Source: Roseovarius sp. UBA6167
GTDB taxonomy: Bacteria; Pseudomonadota; Alphaproteobacteria; Rhodobacterales; Rhodobacteraceae
NCBI GenBank assembly: GCA_002428225.1
Contig: DIUD01000087.1
Span: forward strand, 1 to 40,633
Reading direction: 5' to 3'
DNA: 40,633 nucleotides
The notes beneath the pieces are model-generated. The model did not search any database and was not told the DNA's origin. It saw only the letters and a program-made list of their open reading frames with translations. Position 1 is the first letter of the stretch. Each line of letters begins with the position of its first letter. The position numbers and the translations under genes are program-made. Shown here piece by piece: positions 22,909 through 31,927 of the stretch.

Positions 22909-24171
22909 TCAGAGCGCGCGCCAGCCGATATCGCGGCGGCAGAAGCCCTCGGGCCAGTCGATCCGGTCCACCATGCCATAGGCGCGATCTGACGCCTCGC
23001 GCAGGCTCGCCCCGCGCGCCGTCACCCCCAGAACCCGCCCGCCATCGGCGACGAATCGCCCGTCGCGCCGCGCCGTGCCGGCGTGGAACACCTGATGAAA
23101 GCTGTCCTCGGGGCAGTCCTCGATCCCGCCGATGACGCTGCCTTTCTCATAGTCGCCGGGATAGCCCCTGGCCGCCATCACCACGCAGATCGCGTGATCG
23201 TCGGCCCAGTTGACGCTCATCTCCGCCAGCCGCCCCTCGGCGCTGGCCTGCATCAGGTCGAGCGCCTGCCCGCCAAGCCGCATCATCAGCGCCTGCGCTT
23301 CCGGGTCGCCGAAACGCACGTTGAATTCCACCAGGCGGGGCGCGCCCGCCTCGATCATCAGCCCGACGAAGAGCACGCCGGAACAGGGCGTGCCGCGCCG
23401 CACCATCTCGGCCAGAACCGGGCGCACGATCTCGTCAAGCGCGCGCTGCGTGACCGCCCCGGTCATGACCGGGGCGGGGGAATAGGCCCCCATGCCGCCG
23501 GTGTTGGGGCCGGTATCGCCCTCGCCCACGCGCTTGTGATCCTGCGCCGTGCCGATGGGCAGCGCCGTCTCGCCGTCGCAGAGCACGAAGAACGATGCCT
23601 CCTCGCCGGTCATGAACTCTTCGATCACCACCTCGGCCCCGGCCTCGCCAAAGGCCCCGCCGAACATCTCGTCGATCGCGGCAAGCGCCTGGGCTTCGGT
23701 CTCGGCCACGATCACGCCCTTGCCGGCGGCAAGGCCATCGGCCTTGACCACGATCGGCGCGCCATGCGCACGGACATGATCGCGCGCGGCCTGCGCGTCG
23801 GTAAAGTGGCGATATGCCGCCGTGGGTGCGCCCGCCGCGGCGCAAACGGCCTTGGCAAAGCTCTTGGAGGATTCCAGCCGCGCCGCCGCCTGCGAGGGAC
23901 CGAAGACGAGGATCCCCGCTTCGCGCAGCCGATCCGCCACGCCCGCGGCAAGCGGTGCCTCGGGGCCGATTATGACGAGATCCACCGCCTCTTCCTCGCA
24001 AAAGACCGCCACCGCGCCGCCGTCAAGAATGTCGAGCGCGGCGCATTCGGCGATCTGCGCGATCCCGGCATTGCCCGGCGCGACAATCAGCCGGTCGCAT
24101 TTGGGGTTCTGCAACACGGCCCAGGCCAGGGCATGTTCGCGCCCCCCCCCGCCCAGAATGAGGATGTTCAT
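22909..24171 (-). CDS. purD: Phosphoribosylamine--glycine ligase
   Basis: GAR synthetase, second step of de novo purine synthesis: joins glycine to phosphoribosylamine using ATP. 420 residues of ATP-grasp fold. Seen: MNILILGGGGREHALAW at the N-terminus, FGPSQAAARLESSKSFAK, VKADGLAAGKGV, EEFMTGEEASFFVL and the catalytic region FNVRFGDPEAQ. GGGAG precedes the ATG. Codons 7-10 contain a run of nine G, a possible slippage site. Divergent from xseA with a 76-bp gap. purM and purN are 12.6 kb away, so the purine genes are not one operon. Confidence 0.96.
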   Translation of the reverse strand: MNILILGGGGREHALAWAVLQNPKCDRLIVAPGNAGIAQIAECAALDILDGGAVAVFCEEEAVDLVIIGPEAPLAAGVADRLREAGILVFGPSQAAARLESSKSFAKAVCAAAGAPTAAYRHFTDAQAARDHVRAHGAPIVVKADGLAAGKGVIVAETEAQALAAIDEMFGGAFGEAGAEVVIEEFMTGEEASFFVLCDGETALPIGTAQDHKRVGEGDTGPNTGGMGAYSPAPVMTGAVTQRALDEIVRPVLAEMVRRGTPCSGVLFVGLMIEAGAPRLVEFNVRFGDPEAQALMMRLGGQALDLMQASAEGRLAEMSVNWADDHAICVVMAARGYPGDYEKGSVIGGIEDCPEDSFHQVFHAGTARRDGRFVADGGRVLGVTARGASLREASDRAYGMVDRIDWPEGFCRRDIGWRAL

Positions 24172-24247
24172 GCCATTTGCTCCCTTGGCCCCGGCTTTTG
24201 CGCGTTCTAGGGTCAGCGGCGAGGGGACACAAGACGAAGAGGCGCGC

Positions 24248-25735
24248 ATGTCCGACCTGATCGACGAGGGGGCCACCGAAGGCAACGCCCCGGAATTTTC
24301 GGTTTCCGAGATTTCCGGCGCGATCAAGCGCGTGATCGAGGGCGAGTTTGGCCATGTGCGCGTGCGTGGCGAGCTGGGGCGCATCTCGCGGCCGCGATCG
24401 GGGCATGTCTATCTCGACCTCAAGGACGACCGGGCGGTGCTGTCCGCGATCATCTGGAAGGGCGCGGCCGCGCGCCTTGCCGTTCAGCCGGAAGAGGGCA
24501 TGGAGGTGATCGCCACCGGGCGGCTGACCACCTTTGCGGGGCAGTCGCGCTATCAGCTCATCATCGAGGACATGGTGCCCGCGGGCACGGGCGCGCTCAT
24601 GGCGATGCTGGAAAAGCGCAAGGCCATGCTCGCCGCCGAGGGGCTGTTCGATGCCGCCCGCAAGAAGCCGCTGCCCTACCTGCCCGAGGTGATCGGGGTG
24701 GTGACCTCGCCCTCGGGCGCGGTGATCCGCGACATCCTGCACCGGCTGCGCGAGCGGTTCCCGCGCAAGGTGCTGGTCTGGCCGGTGGCGGTGCAGGGGC
24801 AGAATTGCGCGACAGAGGTGGCGCGCGCGATCCGCGGCTTCAACGCGCTCGCACCGGGTGGCGCGCTGCCGCGTCCTGACCTTCTGATCGTGGCGCGCGG
24901 CGGCGGCTCGGTCGAGGATCTGTGGGGCTTCAACGAGGAAATCGTCGTGCGCGCGGCCGCCGAGAGCGCGATTCCGCTGATCTCTGCCGTCGGGCATGAA
25001 ACCGACACCACGCTGATCGATTACGCCGCCGACAAGCGCGCGCCGACGCCGACGGCGGCGGCGGAACTGGCGGTGCCGGTGCGGCTCGACCTGCTGACAT
25101 GGCTCGAGGGGCAGGGCGCGCGGCTCATCCATGCGCAGCGGCAGGCCATCGCGCTGCGCGGCCAGCGGCTGCGCGATCTCGCGCGTGCCCTGCCGCGCCC
25201 CGAGACGCTGCTCGATGGTGCGCGCCAGCGGGTCGATACCTGGGGCGACCGGCTGCCGGCCGCGCTCATCCGGCTGGTGCAGCTGCGGCGCGTGCGGCTC
25301 TCGGAGAGCGCGGGCGTGCTGCGTCCCGCGCTCTTGCGGCGCGCGGTGGAGGCAGAGCGGCGCCGGCTGGCGGCTGCGGCGGTGCGGCTCGATACCGGGG
25401 CGCTCGCGCGCGAGATCGCGCAGAAGCGGCGCGAACTCGACCGCGAGACGCTGCGCCTTGCCGAGGCCGTGCAGCGTGATCTCGGCGCGCGGCGTGACCG
25501 GCTTGCGGCGCTCGACCGGCTGCACGAGACACTGGGCTATCGCGCCACGCTGGCGCGGGGCTATGCTGTGGTGCGCGCAGGCGGCAGGCTGGTGACGACG
25601 TGCAAGGCGGCAAAGGCCGCCATGGCGCTGGAAATCGAGTTCGCCGACGGGGTGTTGCCCGTCAGGGCCGACCCTTCGACACGGCCTGCGCCCGGATCCG
25701 GGCGCAGCCCCCGGGGGCAGGGAAGCCTGTTCTGA
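24248..25735 (+). CDS. xseA: Exodeoxyribonuclease VII large subunit
   Basis: Large catalytic subunit of ExoVII, a nuclease that trims single-stranded DNA ends; it works with the small subunit XseB, whose gene is not in this window. 495 residues. An N-terminal OB-fold (EFSVSEISGAIKRVIEGEFG, GHVYLDLKDDRAVL) precedes the catalytic domain (VVTSPSGAVIRDILHRL, ARGGGSVEDLWGFNEE, AVGHETDTTLIDYAADKRAPTPTAAAE) and a long Arg/Leu-rich coiled coil (about residues 300-430). The C-terminus GQGSLF is typical for alphaproteobacteria. The start ATG (MSDLIDEGATEGNAP) has AAGAGG upstream. Confidence 0.95.
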   Translation: MSDLIDEGATEGNAPEFSVSEISGAIKRVIEGEFGHVRVRGELGRISRPRSGHVYLDLKDDRAVLSAIIWKGAAARLAVQPEEGMEVIATGRLTTFAGQSRYQLIIEDMVPAGTGALMAMLEKRKAMLAAEGLFDAARKKPLPYLPEVIGVVTSPSGAVIRDILHRLRERFPRKVLVWPVAVQGQNCATEVARAIRGFNALAPGGALPRPDLLIVARGGGSVEDLWGFNEEIVVRAAAESAIPLISAVGHETDTTLIDYAADKRAPTPTAAAELAVPVRLDLLTWLEGQGARLIHAQRQAIALRGQRLRDLARALPRPETLLDGARQRVDTWGDRLPAALIRLVQLRRVRLSESAGVLRPALLRRAVEAERRRLAAAAVRLDTGALAREIAQKRRELDRETLRLAEAVQRDLGARRDRLAALDRLHETLGYRATLARGYAVVRAGGRLVTTCKAAKAAMALEIEFADGVLPVRADPSTRPAPGSGRSPRGQGSLF

Positions 25736-25800
25736 GCGGGCAAGGGCCGCTTGCGCCGGGGGGGGGCGGCCACGGCGCGGATACGGGGCGCGCCCGCACC

Positions 25801-26169
25801 TCACATCTTGTCGAGACAATGCCGCCGAAAGGCGCGCTTGAGCAGGTCCAGTTCCTCGCGCAGAAGCGCCATCTCGGCGCGGATGTCAAAGCTGAGCGCA
25901 TCGCCGGCAAGCAGCGTGAAACTGTCGAGCGTCTCGCCGCTCTGCCGGTCGCGGATGATGAATGTCTGCACCCCGTCGGCGATCCTTTCGGGCGGCACCG
26001 GCACGCGCAGCGCCCAGTCCCCCTCTGGGCGCGCGATCACCTCGACGCCCGGCACCCGCTCTTGCAGATGGGTCACCTCGATCTCGGGCGTGCCCTGGGC
26101 CTCGCCCGTCAGCACCCCCTCCCATACGCCCGCAAACAGCCGGGTCTTGACCAGTTTCAACGCGCCCAT
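25801..26169 (-). CDS. Conserved-looking hypothetical protein
   Basis: 122 residues, no family recognised. Starts MGALKLVKTRLFAGVWEG; a beta-rich middle (VEVIARPEGDWALRVPVPPE, TFIIRDRQSGETLDSF) leads to a charged, possibly coiled C-terminal helix (EMALLREELDLLKRAFRR). No signal peptide or membrane segment. GAAAGAGG precedes the ATG and the DUF6478 gene ends 11 bp upstream, so the two are probably co-transcribed and may act together. Convergent with xseA. Confidence 0.75.
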   Translation of the reverse strand: MGALKLVKTRLFAGVWEGVLTGEAQGTPEIEVTHLQERVPGVEVIARPEGDWALRVPVPPERIADGVQTFIIRDRQSGETLDSFTLLAGDALSFDIRAEMALLREELDLLKRAFRRHCLDKM

Positions 26170-26180
26170 CCCAGCCTCTT

Positions 26181-26942
26181 TCAGAGTGCCGCGCGCGGGC
26201 GGCGGCTCATGGTTATGTCGCGCAGGATGACCTGGCACATCCGCGGCGTCTCGAAGATCAGATCGAGCCACGCGCGCTCGATCCGCTTTTCGTTGATGTC
26301 GCAATAGGCCAGGTCGAACTCGACCATGGTCTCATCTTCCGCGCCGAGCGGCAATTCGCGGACGGTCTGTTCGGTGTTCGGCCCGTGGCGGATATTGAGC
26401 CGCGCAAAGACCTTCAGCGGCCTTTCCAGCTCCACGATGGCGTCGAGCCGGACCAGGTGCTGCCGTGTCAACCCCTCGATTGCATCCTGCGGCAGGTCGA
26501 TTGCCAGCGACAGGAACGAGCCGTCAAAGCCAAAGACCTCCATCCGCAGGCCATAGGGGGCCAGGTCGGTCGCGCGGCCGTTGCGCAGCTGGCGAAGCGA
26601 CAATTCGGACAGGGGGCAATCGTGAAACACGGTGATCTCACGTCCGAACCCGGCGCTTGACGGCACCGGCGCCATGCCCGGCATGGGCAGCGGCTGGCGC
26701 CAGACATCGGGCCGCCAGGCCCAATCGGTGCCATGGGGGCGGGGAAAGGTGCAGGATCCGACCAGCGGCAGGGCAAGCCGGCCCTCGGCCACGGCGAGCG
26801 CCTCGCCCAGGTAACGGTCGAATTCGCGTCCCCGCCTGCGCAATTGCCGCAGCTCGTCCAGCTTCATTGCCGGGGCATCGCGCGCCGCCTTGCGCCAGCT
26901 GCGCAGCGTTCTTTTCTGCAGGGCGACATCTATCAGGTTCAT
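26181..26942 (-). CDS. DUF6478 family protein
   Basis: 253 residues, starting MNLIDVALQKRTLRSWRKAARDA. I recognise it as the DUF6478 type seen in Rhodobacteraceae. Seen: a basic N-terminal helix, the sequence PLVGSCTFPRPHGTDWAWRP, and a beta-rich C-terminal half (LRMEVFGFDGSFLSLAIDLP, LVRLDAIVELERPLKVFARLN, MVEFDLAYCDINEKRIERAW). No known catalytic motif, signal peptide or membrane segment. It lies between the lipoprotein gene (71 bp upstream) and the small hypothetical gene. Function unknown. Confidence 0.8.
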   Translation of the reverse strand: MNLIDVALQKRTLRSWRKAARDAPAMKLDELRQLRRRGREFDRYLGEALAVAEGRLALPLVGSCTFPRPHGTDWAWRPDVWRQPLPMPGMAPVPSSAGFGREITVFHDCPLSELSLRQLRNGRATDLAPYGLRMEVFGFDGSFLSLAIDLPQDAIEGLTRQHLVRLDAIVELERPLKVFARLNIRHGPNTEQTVRELPLGAEDETMVEFDLAYCDINEKRIERAWLDLIFETPRMCQVILRDITMSRRPRAAL

Positions 26943-27013
26943 GCGGATCGCATCCTCGGCGTGACGCCCGCACGCGGGCCCCGGCACGTTACCAACGAAC
27001 CCTTCCCATAACA

Positions 27014-27631
27014 TTAATTTGAAACCGGAAACAATCCGGCGGGTGAGGTGCGCGCGCGTGTGGCGGGTGTTTGCGCACCCGCGCGCAGCCCTTCGGCCAG
27101 ATCGTGCAACAGGCCGCGCCCCTCGGGGCCGGCGAGCGGGCTGCCCTCGGGCGCGTAAACGGCAAGCCCCACCAGGTGCCCCGCCACCGTGCGCGCGCCC
27201 CGCCAATGGCGCGGGTCGCCCCCCGGCAGCACCGTCTCGCCCCCGTCCATCACCTGCACATAGGCAAGCCCTGCCTGCGTGCCGCCCGCGCCCGTGCGCG
27301 CCGGGGCCACGGCGCGCGCCAGCCCTTCGGGCGAAGGCGCGGGCGCGTCGCCCTGCGGCATGATCGAAACCGTCATCACCGCCGGGGCCACGGCGATGCC
27401 CGGCTGGCCGGTCAGGCGCTCGCATGGCGCCAGAAGCGCCACGCGCCCCGACGAGCGCCGCATACTGTCAGCATCCACACAATAGCCGCGCGGCGCGCTC
27501 AGGATCACCGCCCCGTCGTCGAATGCCACCTGCCGGATCGCCGGGCGTGGCCCCTCCTCGACCGGGGCGAGGCACCCCGCCAGCAGCACAAGCGCCAGCG
27601 CCGCCAGGATATCAGAGGTCCATGTAGACAT
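27014..27631 (-). CDS. Putative lipoprotein
   Basis: 205 residues. The N-terminus MSTWTSDILAALALVLLAGC carries a lipobox (LAGC), so C20 would be lipidated and the protein anchored in the inner or outer membrane facing the periplasm. The body contains VAFDDGAVILSAPRGYCVD and SIMPQGDAPAPSPEGLARA, with no catalytic motif I recognise. The ATG lies inside the 3' end of ilvD (20-bp overlap), so translation may be coupled to ilvD, although no functional link is evident. Confidence 0.8.
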   Translation of the reverse strand: MSTWTSDILAALALVLLAGCLAPVEEGPRPAIRQVAFDDGAVILSAPRGYCVDADSMRRSSGRVALLAPCERLTGQPGIAVAPAVMTVSIMPQGDAPAPSPEGLARAVAPARTGAGGTQAGLAYVQVMDGGETVLPGGDPRHWRGARTVAGHLVGLAVYAPEGSPLAGPEGRGLLHDLAEGLRAGAQTPATRARTSPAGLFPVSN

Positions 27632-29369
27632 GCCGCTCGGCCTTGGCGCCGGGATGGGTAACGGCACCCTTGTGGGTCGGCCCGACAAGCTGGGCGTATT
27701 TCCACAGCGCGCCCGAGGCGTAGAGCGTCTCGCGCGGACCGGTCCAGCCTTCGCGCCGTGCGGCCAGTTCCTCGTCGCCCAGATCGACCGAGAGCGTTCC
27801 GTTCACCGCGTCGATGGTGATGACATCGCCCGAACGGATGAGGGCGATCGGCCCGCCCTGCGCCGCCTCCGGCCCGACATGGCCGACACAGAAGCCGCGC
27901 GTCGCCCCCGAGAACCGCCCGTCGGTGATGAGCGCGACCTTCTTGCCCATGCCCTGGCCCGAGAGCGCGGCGGTGGTGGCCAGCATCTCGCGCATGCCCG
28001 GCCCACCGGCGGGGCCTTCGTTGCGGATGACGATGACCTCGCCTTCGTTGTAGTCCCGCGCCTTCACGGCCTCGAACGCGTCTTCCTCGCATTCAAACAC
28101 CCGCGCGGGGCCGGTAAAGACCTGATGCTCGGGCGCGATCCCCGCCACCTTGACGATGGCCCCGTCGGGCGCGAGATTGCCCTTGAGGCCAACGACGCCG
28201 CCGGTCTTCGTGATCGGTGTCTCGATGGGGTAGATGACCTTGCCATCGGCCTCGCGTTCGATCAGATTGAGTTCCTCGCCGATGGCGCGTCCGCTCGCGG
28301 TCATGCACTCCTCGTGGATGAGGCCCGCCTTGCGCAATTCCTTCATTACCACCGGGATGCCGCCGGCGTCATAGAGATCCTTGGCGACATAGGCCCCGCC
28401 CGGTTTGAGATCGACGAAATAAGGCGTGTCGCGGAAGATCTCGCAGACATCGTCGAGGAAGAAATCGATCCCCGCCTCGTGGGCAATCGCCGGCAGGTGC
28501 AGCCCGGCATTGGTGCTGCCGCCGGTGCAGGCCACCACGCGCGCGGCGTTCTCGAGGCTCTTGAGCGTCACCACGTCGCGGGCGCGGATGTTGCGCTCCA
28601 GCAGGTTCATGACCGCGCGGCCAGAGGCTTCGGCAAACTGGTCGCGGCTCTCGTAGGGGGCCGGCATCCCCGAGGAATTCATCAGCGCAAGGCCGATCGC
28701 CTCGGACACGCAGGCCATCGTGTTGGCGGTGAACTGTCCACCGCAGGCCCCCGCCGAGGGGCAGGCCACGCGTTCGAGCGCATCGAGCGCCTTGTCGGAC
28801 ATGGTGCCGTTCTGGTTCCAGCCCACGGCCTCGAACATGTCCTGCACGGTCAGGTCGCGGGTGCGGAACTCCTCGGGGATCTCGGGGATCTGCGGTGCGC
28901 GGCCCGGCAGTATCGAGCCGCCATAGATGAACACCGACGGCACGTTGAGCCGCACCATCGCCATCATCATCCCCGGCAGCGACTTGTCACAGCCGGCCAG
29001 CCCCACCAGCGCGTCATAGCAATGGCCGCGCATCGTCAGCTCGACCGAATCGGCGATCGCCTCGCGCGAGGCGAGCGAGGAGCGCATCCCCTCATGGCCC
29101 ATGGCGATGCCGTCGGTCACGGTGATGGTGGTGAACTCGCGCGGGGTGCCGTGGGCCTCCTTGACGCCGCCCTTGACGGCCTGCGCCTGACGGCTGAGCG
29201 AGATGTTGCAGGGCGCGGCCTCGTTCCAGCAGGTGGCGACGCCCACGAGCGGCTGATGAATCTCCGTCTCGGTCATGCCCATGGCATAGTAATAGGACCG
29301 GTGCGGCGCGCGCGCGGGGCCTTCGGTCACATAACGGCTGGGCAGTCTGGATTTGTCGATCCTGGTCAT
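27612..29369 (-). CDS. ilvD: Dihydroxy-acid dehydratase
   Basis: Fe-S enzyme of branched-chain amino acid synthesis: dehydrates 2,3-dihydroxy acids to the 2-oxo acids that become valine, isoleucine and, through leuA, leucine. 585 residues. Cluster cysteines are visible in TCWNEAAPCN, LAGCDKSLPGM and CPSAGACGGQFTANTM; the C-terminal motifs include LITDGRFSGATRG and GHVGPEAAQGGPIAL. The start ATG (MTRIDKSRLPSRYVTEG) is preceded by GGGAGG at 6 nt. Divergent from the CPBP protease gene. No leader peptide like that of leuA is apparent. Confidence 0.96.
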   Translation of the reverse strand: MTRIDKSRLPSRYVTEGPARAPHRSYYYAMGMTETEIHQPLVGVATCWNEAAPCNISLSRQAQAVKGGVKEAHGTPREFTTITVTDGIAMGHEGMRSSLASREAIADSVELTMRGHCYDALVGLAGCDKSLPGMMMAMVRLNVPSVFIYGGSILPGRAPQIPEIPEEFRTRDLTVQDMFEAVGWNQNGTMSDKALDALERVACPSAGACGGQFTANTMACVSEAIGLALMNSSGMPAPYESRDQFAEASGRAVMNLLERNIRARDVVTLKSLENAARVVACTGGSTNAGLHLPAIAHEAGIDFFLDDVCEIFRDTPYFVDLKPGGAYVAKDLYDAGGIPVVMKELRKAGLIHEECMTASGRAIGEELNLIEREADGKVIYPIETPITKTGGVVGLKGNLAPDGAIVKVAGIAPEHQVFTGPARVFECEEDAFEAVKARDYNEGEVIVIRNEGPAGGPGMREMLATTAALSGQGMGKKVALITDGRFSGATRGFCVGHVGPEAAQGGPIALIRSGDVITIDAVNGTLSVDLGDEELAARREGWTGPRETLYASGALWKYAQLVGPTHKGAVTHPGAKAERHVYMDL

Positions 29370-29467
29370 GAGGGGCCTCCCGAGATTTTCTGAAATCGGT
29401 CTAGGCCAGCGGCGCGGGCGGGGCAAGCCGATTGCAAGCTCCGGCGCGGGCGGCTAGCGTCGCGGCC

Positions 29468-30355
29468 ATGCGATACGCCGCCCACGAGACCCTCGTTGCC
29501 CCGGCCCGCGCCTCGGCGTCGCTGTTGCGGCTTGTGGCGGGCAGCGTGCTGACCGTGGCGGTGTTCGTCGCGCTCAGCGTGGCCTGGTCGAACGCCCTGC
29601 CGGTCATTTTCGGCCCCGAGGGCTGGGCCGAGGTCGCGCCGGGGGTTGCGGCGGCGACAACGCCCGTGGGCGTGCTCGTCAACCTATTCACTTTCGCGCT
29701 GCTCATCGCCGCGCTCGCGGTGAGCGTCAGGGTGGTGCACGGGCGCGGGCTTCTCGGTCTCGTCGGGCCGCTGCCGCGCGCCCTGTCGCAATTCCGGCGC
29801 GCGCTGGTGGCGGTTGCGCTGCTCTACGCGGTGCTGCTGCCGCTGCCCATGCCCGAGGCCTATGCGCCCGTGCGCAACCTCGCCACCGGCACCTGGCTTG
29901 CCTTTCTGCCGCTGGCGCTTGGCGGGCTTGTCATCCAGGTTCTCGCCGAGGAGATGCTGTTCCGCGGCTACCTCCAGAGCCAGCTTGCCGCGCGCTTTGC
30001 CTCGCCGCTCGTGTGGATGGGGCTGCCCTCGCTCGGCTTTGGCCTGTTGCATCTCGATTTCGCCACCCATGGCGCGCTCGCGTGGATGGTGGCGGTATGG
30101 GCCATGCTCTTTGGTCTGGCCGCCGCCGATCTTACCGCGCGTTTCGGCACGCTCGGGCCTGCCACGGCGCTGCATTTCCTCAACAATTGCAGCGCGATTC
30201 TCTTTGCCGCACCCATGGGGCGTTTCGACGGGCTGGCGCTTTATGCCTATCCGTTCGAGTTGACCAACAGCGCGGCGCTGATGGCGCTGATGCCCGCCGA
30301 TCTGCTGATCCTGCTTTGCGCCTGGCTGGCGATCCGGCTTGCCCTGCGCGGCTGA
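29468..30355 (+). CDS. CPBP-family intramembrane endopeptidase
   Basis: 295-residue polytopic inner-membrane protein of the Rce1/CPBP (Abi) family, with about eight hydrophobic segments. Catalytic motifs: EEMLFRG (E161, E162, R166), a histidine in LLHLDFATHG, and HFLNN near the C-terminus. Members cleave within membranes; substrates are usually unknown, and some protect against self-made bacteriocins. Start MRYAAHETLVAPARA; no clear Shine-Dalgarno. It stands alone, divergent from ilvD and followed by a tRNA. Confidence 0.9.
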   Translation: MRYAAHETLVAPARASASLLRLVAGSVLTVAVFVALSVAWSNALPVIFGPEGWAEVAPGVAAATTPVGVLVNLFTFALLIAALAVSVRVVHGRGLLGLVGPLPRALSQFRRALVAVALLYAVLLPLPMPEAYAPVRNLATGTWLAFLPLALGGLVIQVLAEEMLFRGYLQSQLAARFASPLVWMGLPSLGFGLLHLDFATHGALAWMVAVWAMLFGLAAADLTARFGTLGPATALHFLNNCSAILFAAPMGRFDGLALYAYPFELTNSAALMALMPADLLILLCAWLAIRLALRG

Positions 30356-30435
30356 TTGCGGCTGCGTCCTCGCGCCCGCGCGAGGTGCAGGTAGCGCTTG
30401 ACCTCCGGGCGGACCATGGTAGCAGGAGTTTGGCC

Positions 30436-30512
30436 GGGCCTGTAGCTCAATTGGTCAGAGCAGGGCGCTCATAACGCCTTGGTTGGGGGTTCGAGTCCCT
30501 CCGGGCCTACCA
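30436..30512 (+). tRNA. tRNA with CAU anticodon, probably tRNA-Ile2 (lysidine type)
   Basis: 77-nt cloverleaf with encoded CCA. D arm GCTC/GAGC, anticodon stem GGGCG/CGCCT with loop CTCATAA (anticodon CAT), and T arm GGGGG-TTCGAGT-CCCTC. The acceptor pairs C4-G69 and C5-G68 match those used by TilS to recognise tRNA-Ile2 in E. coli, so I favour isoleucine (AUA) over elongator methionine. The first acceptor pair is G1-U72, a wobble. IS relic sequence begins about 22 bp downstream. Confidence 0.9.
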
Positions 30513-30534
30513 TCCCCGCCTTTCCGGCCCTGCC

Positions 30535-30821
30535 CTTGCGACCAGTTTTCAGCCTGATCGGGGTGAATCGTGGTTTCTGTTCGGGCGGCGGTTTCGCGGC
30601 GGTTTCGATGGGCCTGTGTGGCTGGCATGGACCGCGTCTGGGGTCAGGACGGCGCGGGTGGAGCGGGACCGTTCGGCGTTGTGACAGGTCAGCCATTTCC
30701 CGATTGCGTCTCGGGCGTCTGAGCCTGTCTCGAAGGTGCGCGGGCAGACGCATTCGTGCTTCAGTGACCGCCACAGCAGTGACCGCCACAGCCGGTCGAT
30801 CACGCTCCAGGGGCGACGCGA
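30535..30821 (-). mobile_element. IS3-type transposase 3' relic, copy 1
   Basis: The minus strand encodes a C-terminal transposase (OrfB) remnant: RLWRSLLWRSLKHECV, FETGSDARDAIGKWL, HNAERSRSTRAVLTPDAV. These match the IS3-family pattern ERLWRSLKYECV...FETGS-AR--I-KWI-YYN--RPHS---LTPD. The N-terminal half and the catalytic D residues are missing, and the final stop has been lost. Similarity to copy 2 continues past the coding end (30535-30583). It directly abuts the 3' end of the Old Yellow Enzyme gene. Not functional. Confidence 0.75.
30763..30792. repeat. 15-bp tandem duplication inside the IS relic
   Basis: AGTGACCGCCACAGC occurs twice head to tail (30763-30777, 30778-30792). It duplicates five codons of the transposase remnant in frame, giving RLWRSL-LWRSLKH instead of the expected single RLWRSLKH. 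Confidence 0.85.
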
Positions 30822-30823
30822 TA

Positions 30824-31927
30824 TCAGCGTTTGAACAGTGATTTCACGGTATCGGGCGCGCTGCGCCGGTATTGCGGCGGTGCAGTGATCTCGGCGCCGA
30901 GTTCGGCGGCGGCGTGCCAGGGCCAGCGCGGATCGTACAACACCCCACGCGCCAGCGCGACCATATCGGCATCGCCCGTGCCGATGATCGCCTCGGCCTG
31001 TTTCGGTTCGGTGATCAGGCCCACGGCGATCACCGGGATGTCCACTTGTGCGCGCACCATGCGGGCCAGCGGCACCTGAAAGTTCGGGCCGACGGGAATG
31101 GACTGGCGCGGGTCCAGCCCGCCGCTGGAAACATGAATGGCCGCGCAGCCAATGCCTTGCAGCTCGCGTGCCAGCGCGATCGTCTGCGCGATGTCCCAAC
31201 CGCCCTCGACCCAGTCGGTCCCCGACACCCGCACGGTCACGGGCCGGTCCGCCGGAAACGCGGCGCGCACGGCCTCGAACACCTCAAGCGCGAGGCGCAT
31301 GCGGTTTTCCAGACTGCCGCCATAGCTATCGGTGCGGGTATTCGACAAGGGCGAAAGGAACTGGTGCAGCAGATAGCCATGCGCGGCGTGCAGTTCGACC
31401 GCATCGAACCCCAGACGTCCGGCGCGACGGGCGGCCTCGGCGAAATCCGCGACCACGCGTTTCACCCCTTCCGCATCCAGTGCGAGCGGCGGTCTGTCCT
31501 TCGGCGAAAAGGGCAGGGCCGACGGCGCCACGGTCTGCCAGCCATGCGGATCGTCGGCAGGCAGTTGATGGCCGCCCTTCCAGGGCTGCTCGCAGCTTGC
31601 CTTGCGCCCGGCATGGGCCAGTTGCAGCCCCAGCGGCATGGCCGACCACTGACGCACGGCTTGCATGACGCGGCCCGTCGCGGCCTCGGTCGCGTCATCG
31701 TAAAGCCCTGCGTCGGCCCATGAAATCCGCCCTTCGGGGGCGACGGCGGTGGCCTCGAAAATCAGCAGCCCGGCGCCGGACATGGCCAGTTGCCCGTAAT
31801 GCATCACATGCCAGTCGGTCAGACAGCCTTGCTGGGCGGAATACTGGCACATCGGCGCGATGACGATACGGTTTTCCAGCTCGAGCGAGCCGATGCGCGT
31901 GGGGGTGAAAAGCGCGGGAGTGCTCAT
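30824..31927 (-). CDS. Old Yellow Enzyme-type NADH:flavin oxidoreductase (YqjM class)
   Basis: 367-residue FMN enzyme that reduces activated C=C bonds of enones or nitro compounds with NAD(P)H. Seen: the redox-tuning Cys of the YqjM (thermophilic-like) class in APMCQYS (C27), LQLAHAGRKA, the substrate-binding His pair in VELHAAHGYLLHQFLSPLSN, RTDSYGGSLENRMRL, and the phosphate-binding end DMVALARGVLYDP. The start (MSTPALFTPTRIG) has AAAGAGAAG upstream. It sits between two IS3-type 3' relics and is probably laterally acquired cargo. Physiological substrate unknown. Confidence 0.92.
   Translation of the reverse strand: MSTPALFTPTRIGSLELENRIVIAPMCQYSAQQGCLTDWHVMHYGQLAMSGAGLLIFEATAVAPEGRISWADAGLYDDATEAATGRVMQAVRQWSAMPLGLQLAHAGRKASCEQPWKGGHQLPADDPHGWQTVAPSALPFSPKDRPPLALDAEGVKRVVADFAEAARRAGRLGFDAVELHAAHGYLLHQFLSPLSNTRTDSYGGSLENRMRLALEVFEAVRAAFPADRPVTVRVSGTDWVEGGWDIAQTIALARELQGIGCAAIHVSSGGLDPRQSIPVGPNFQVPLARMVRAQVDIPVIAVGLITEPKQAEAIIGTGDADMVALARGVLYDPRWPWHAAAELGAEITAPPQYRRSAPDTVKSLFKR

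Noticed and set aside
25736..25800. Hairpin between convergent xseA and the hypothetical gene
   Set aside because: Only a 5-bp GCAAG/CTTGC stem is seen; not distinguishable from background at this GC content.
27630..29393. A plus-strand open frame of nearly 600 codons antisense to ilvD
   Set aside because: Composition is that of a reverse-frame shadow, while the minus strand encodes an intact IlvD.
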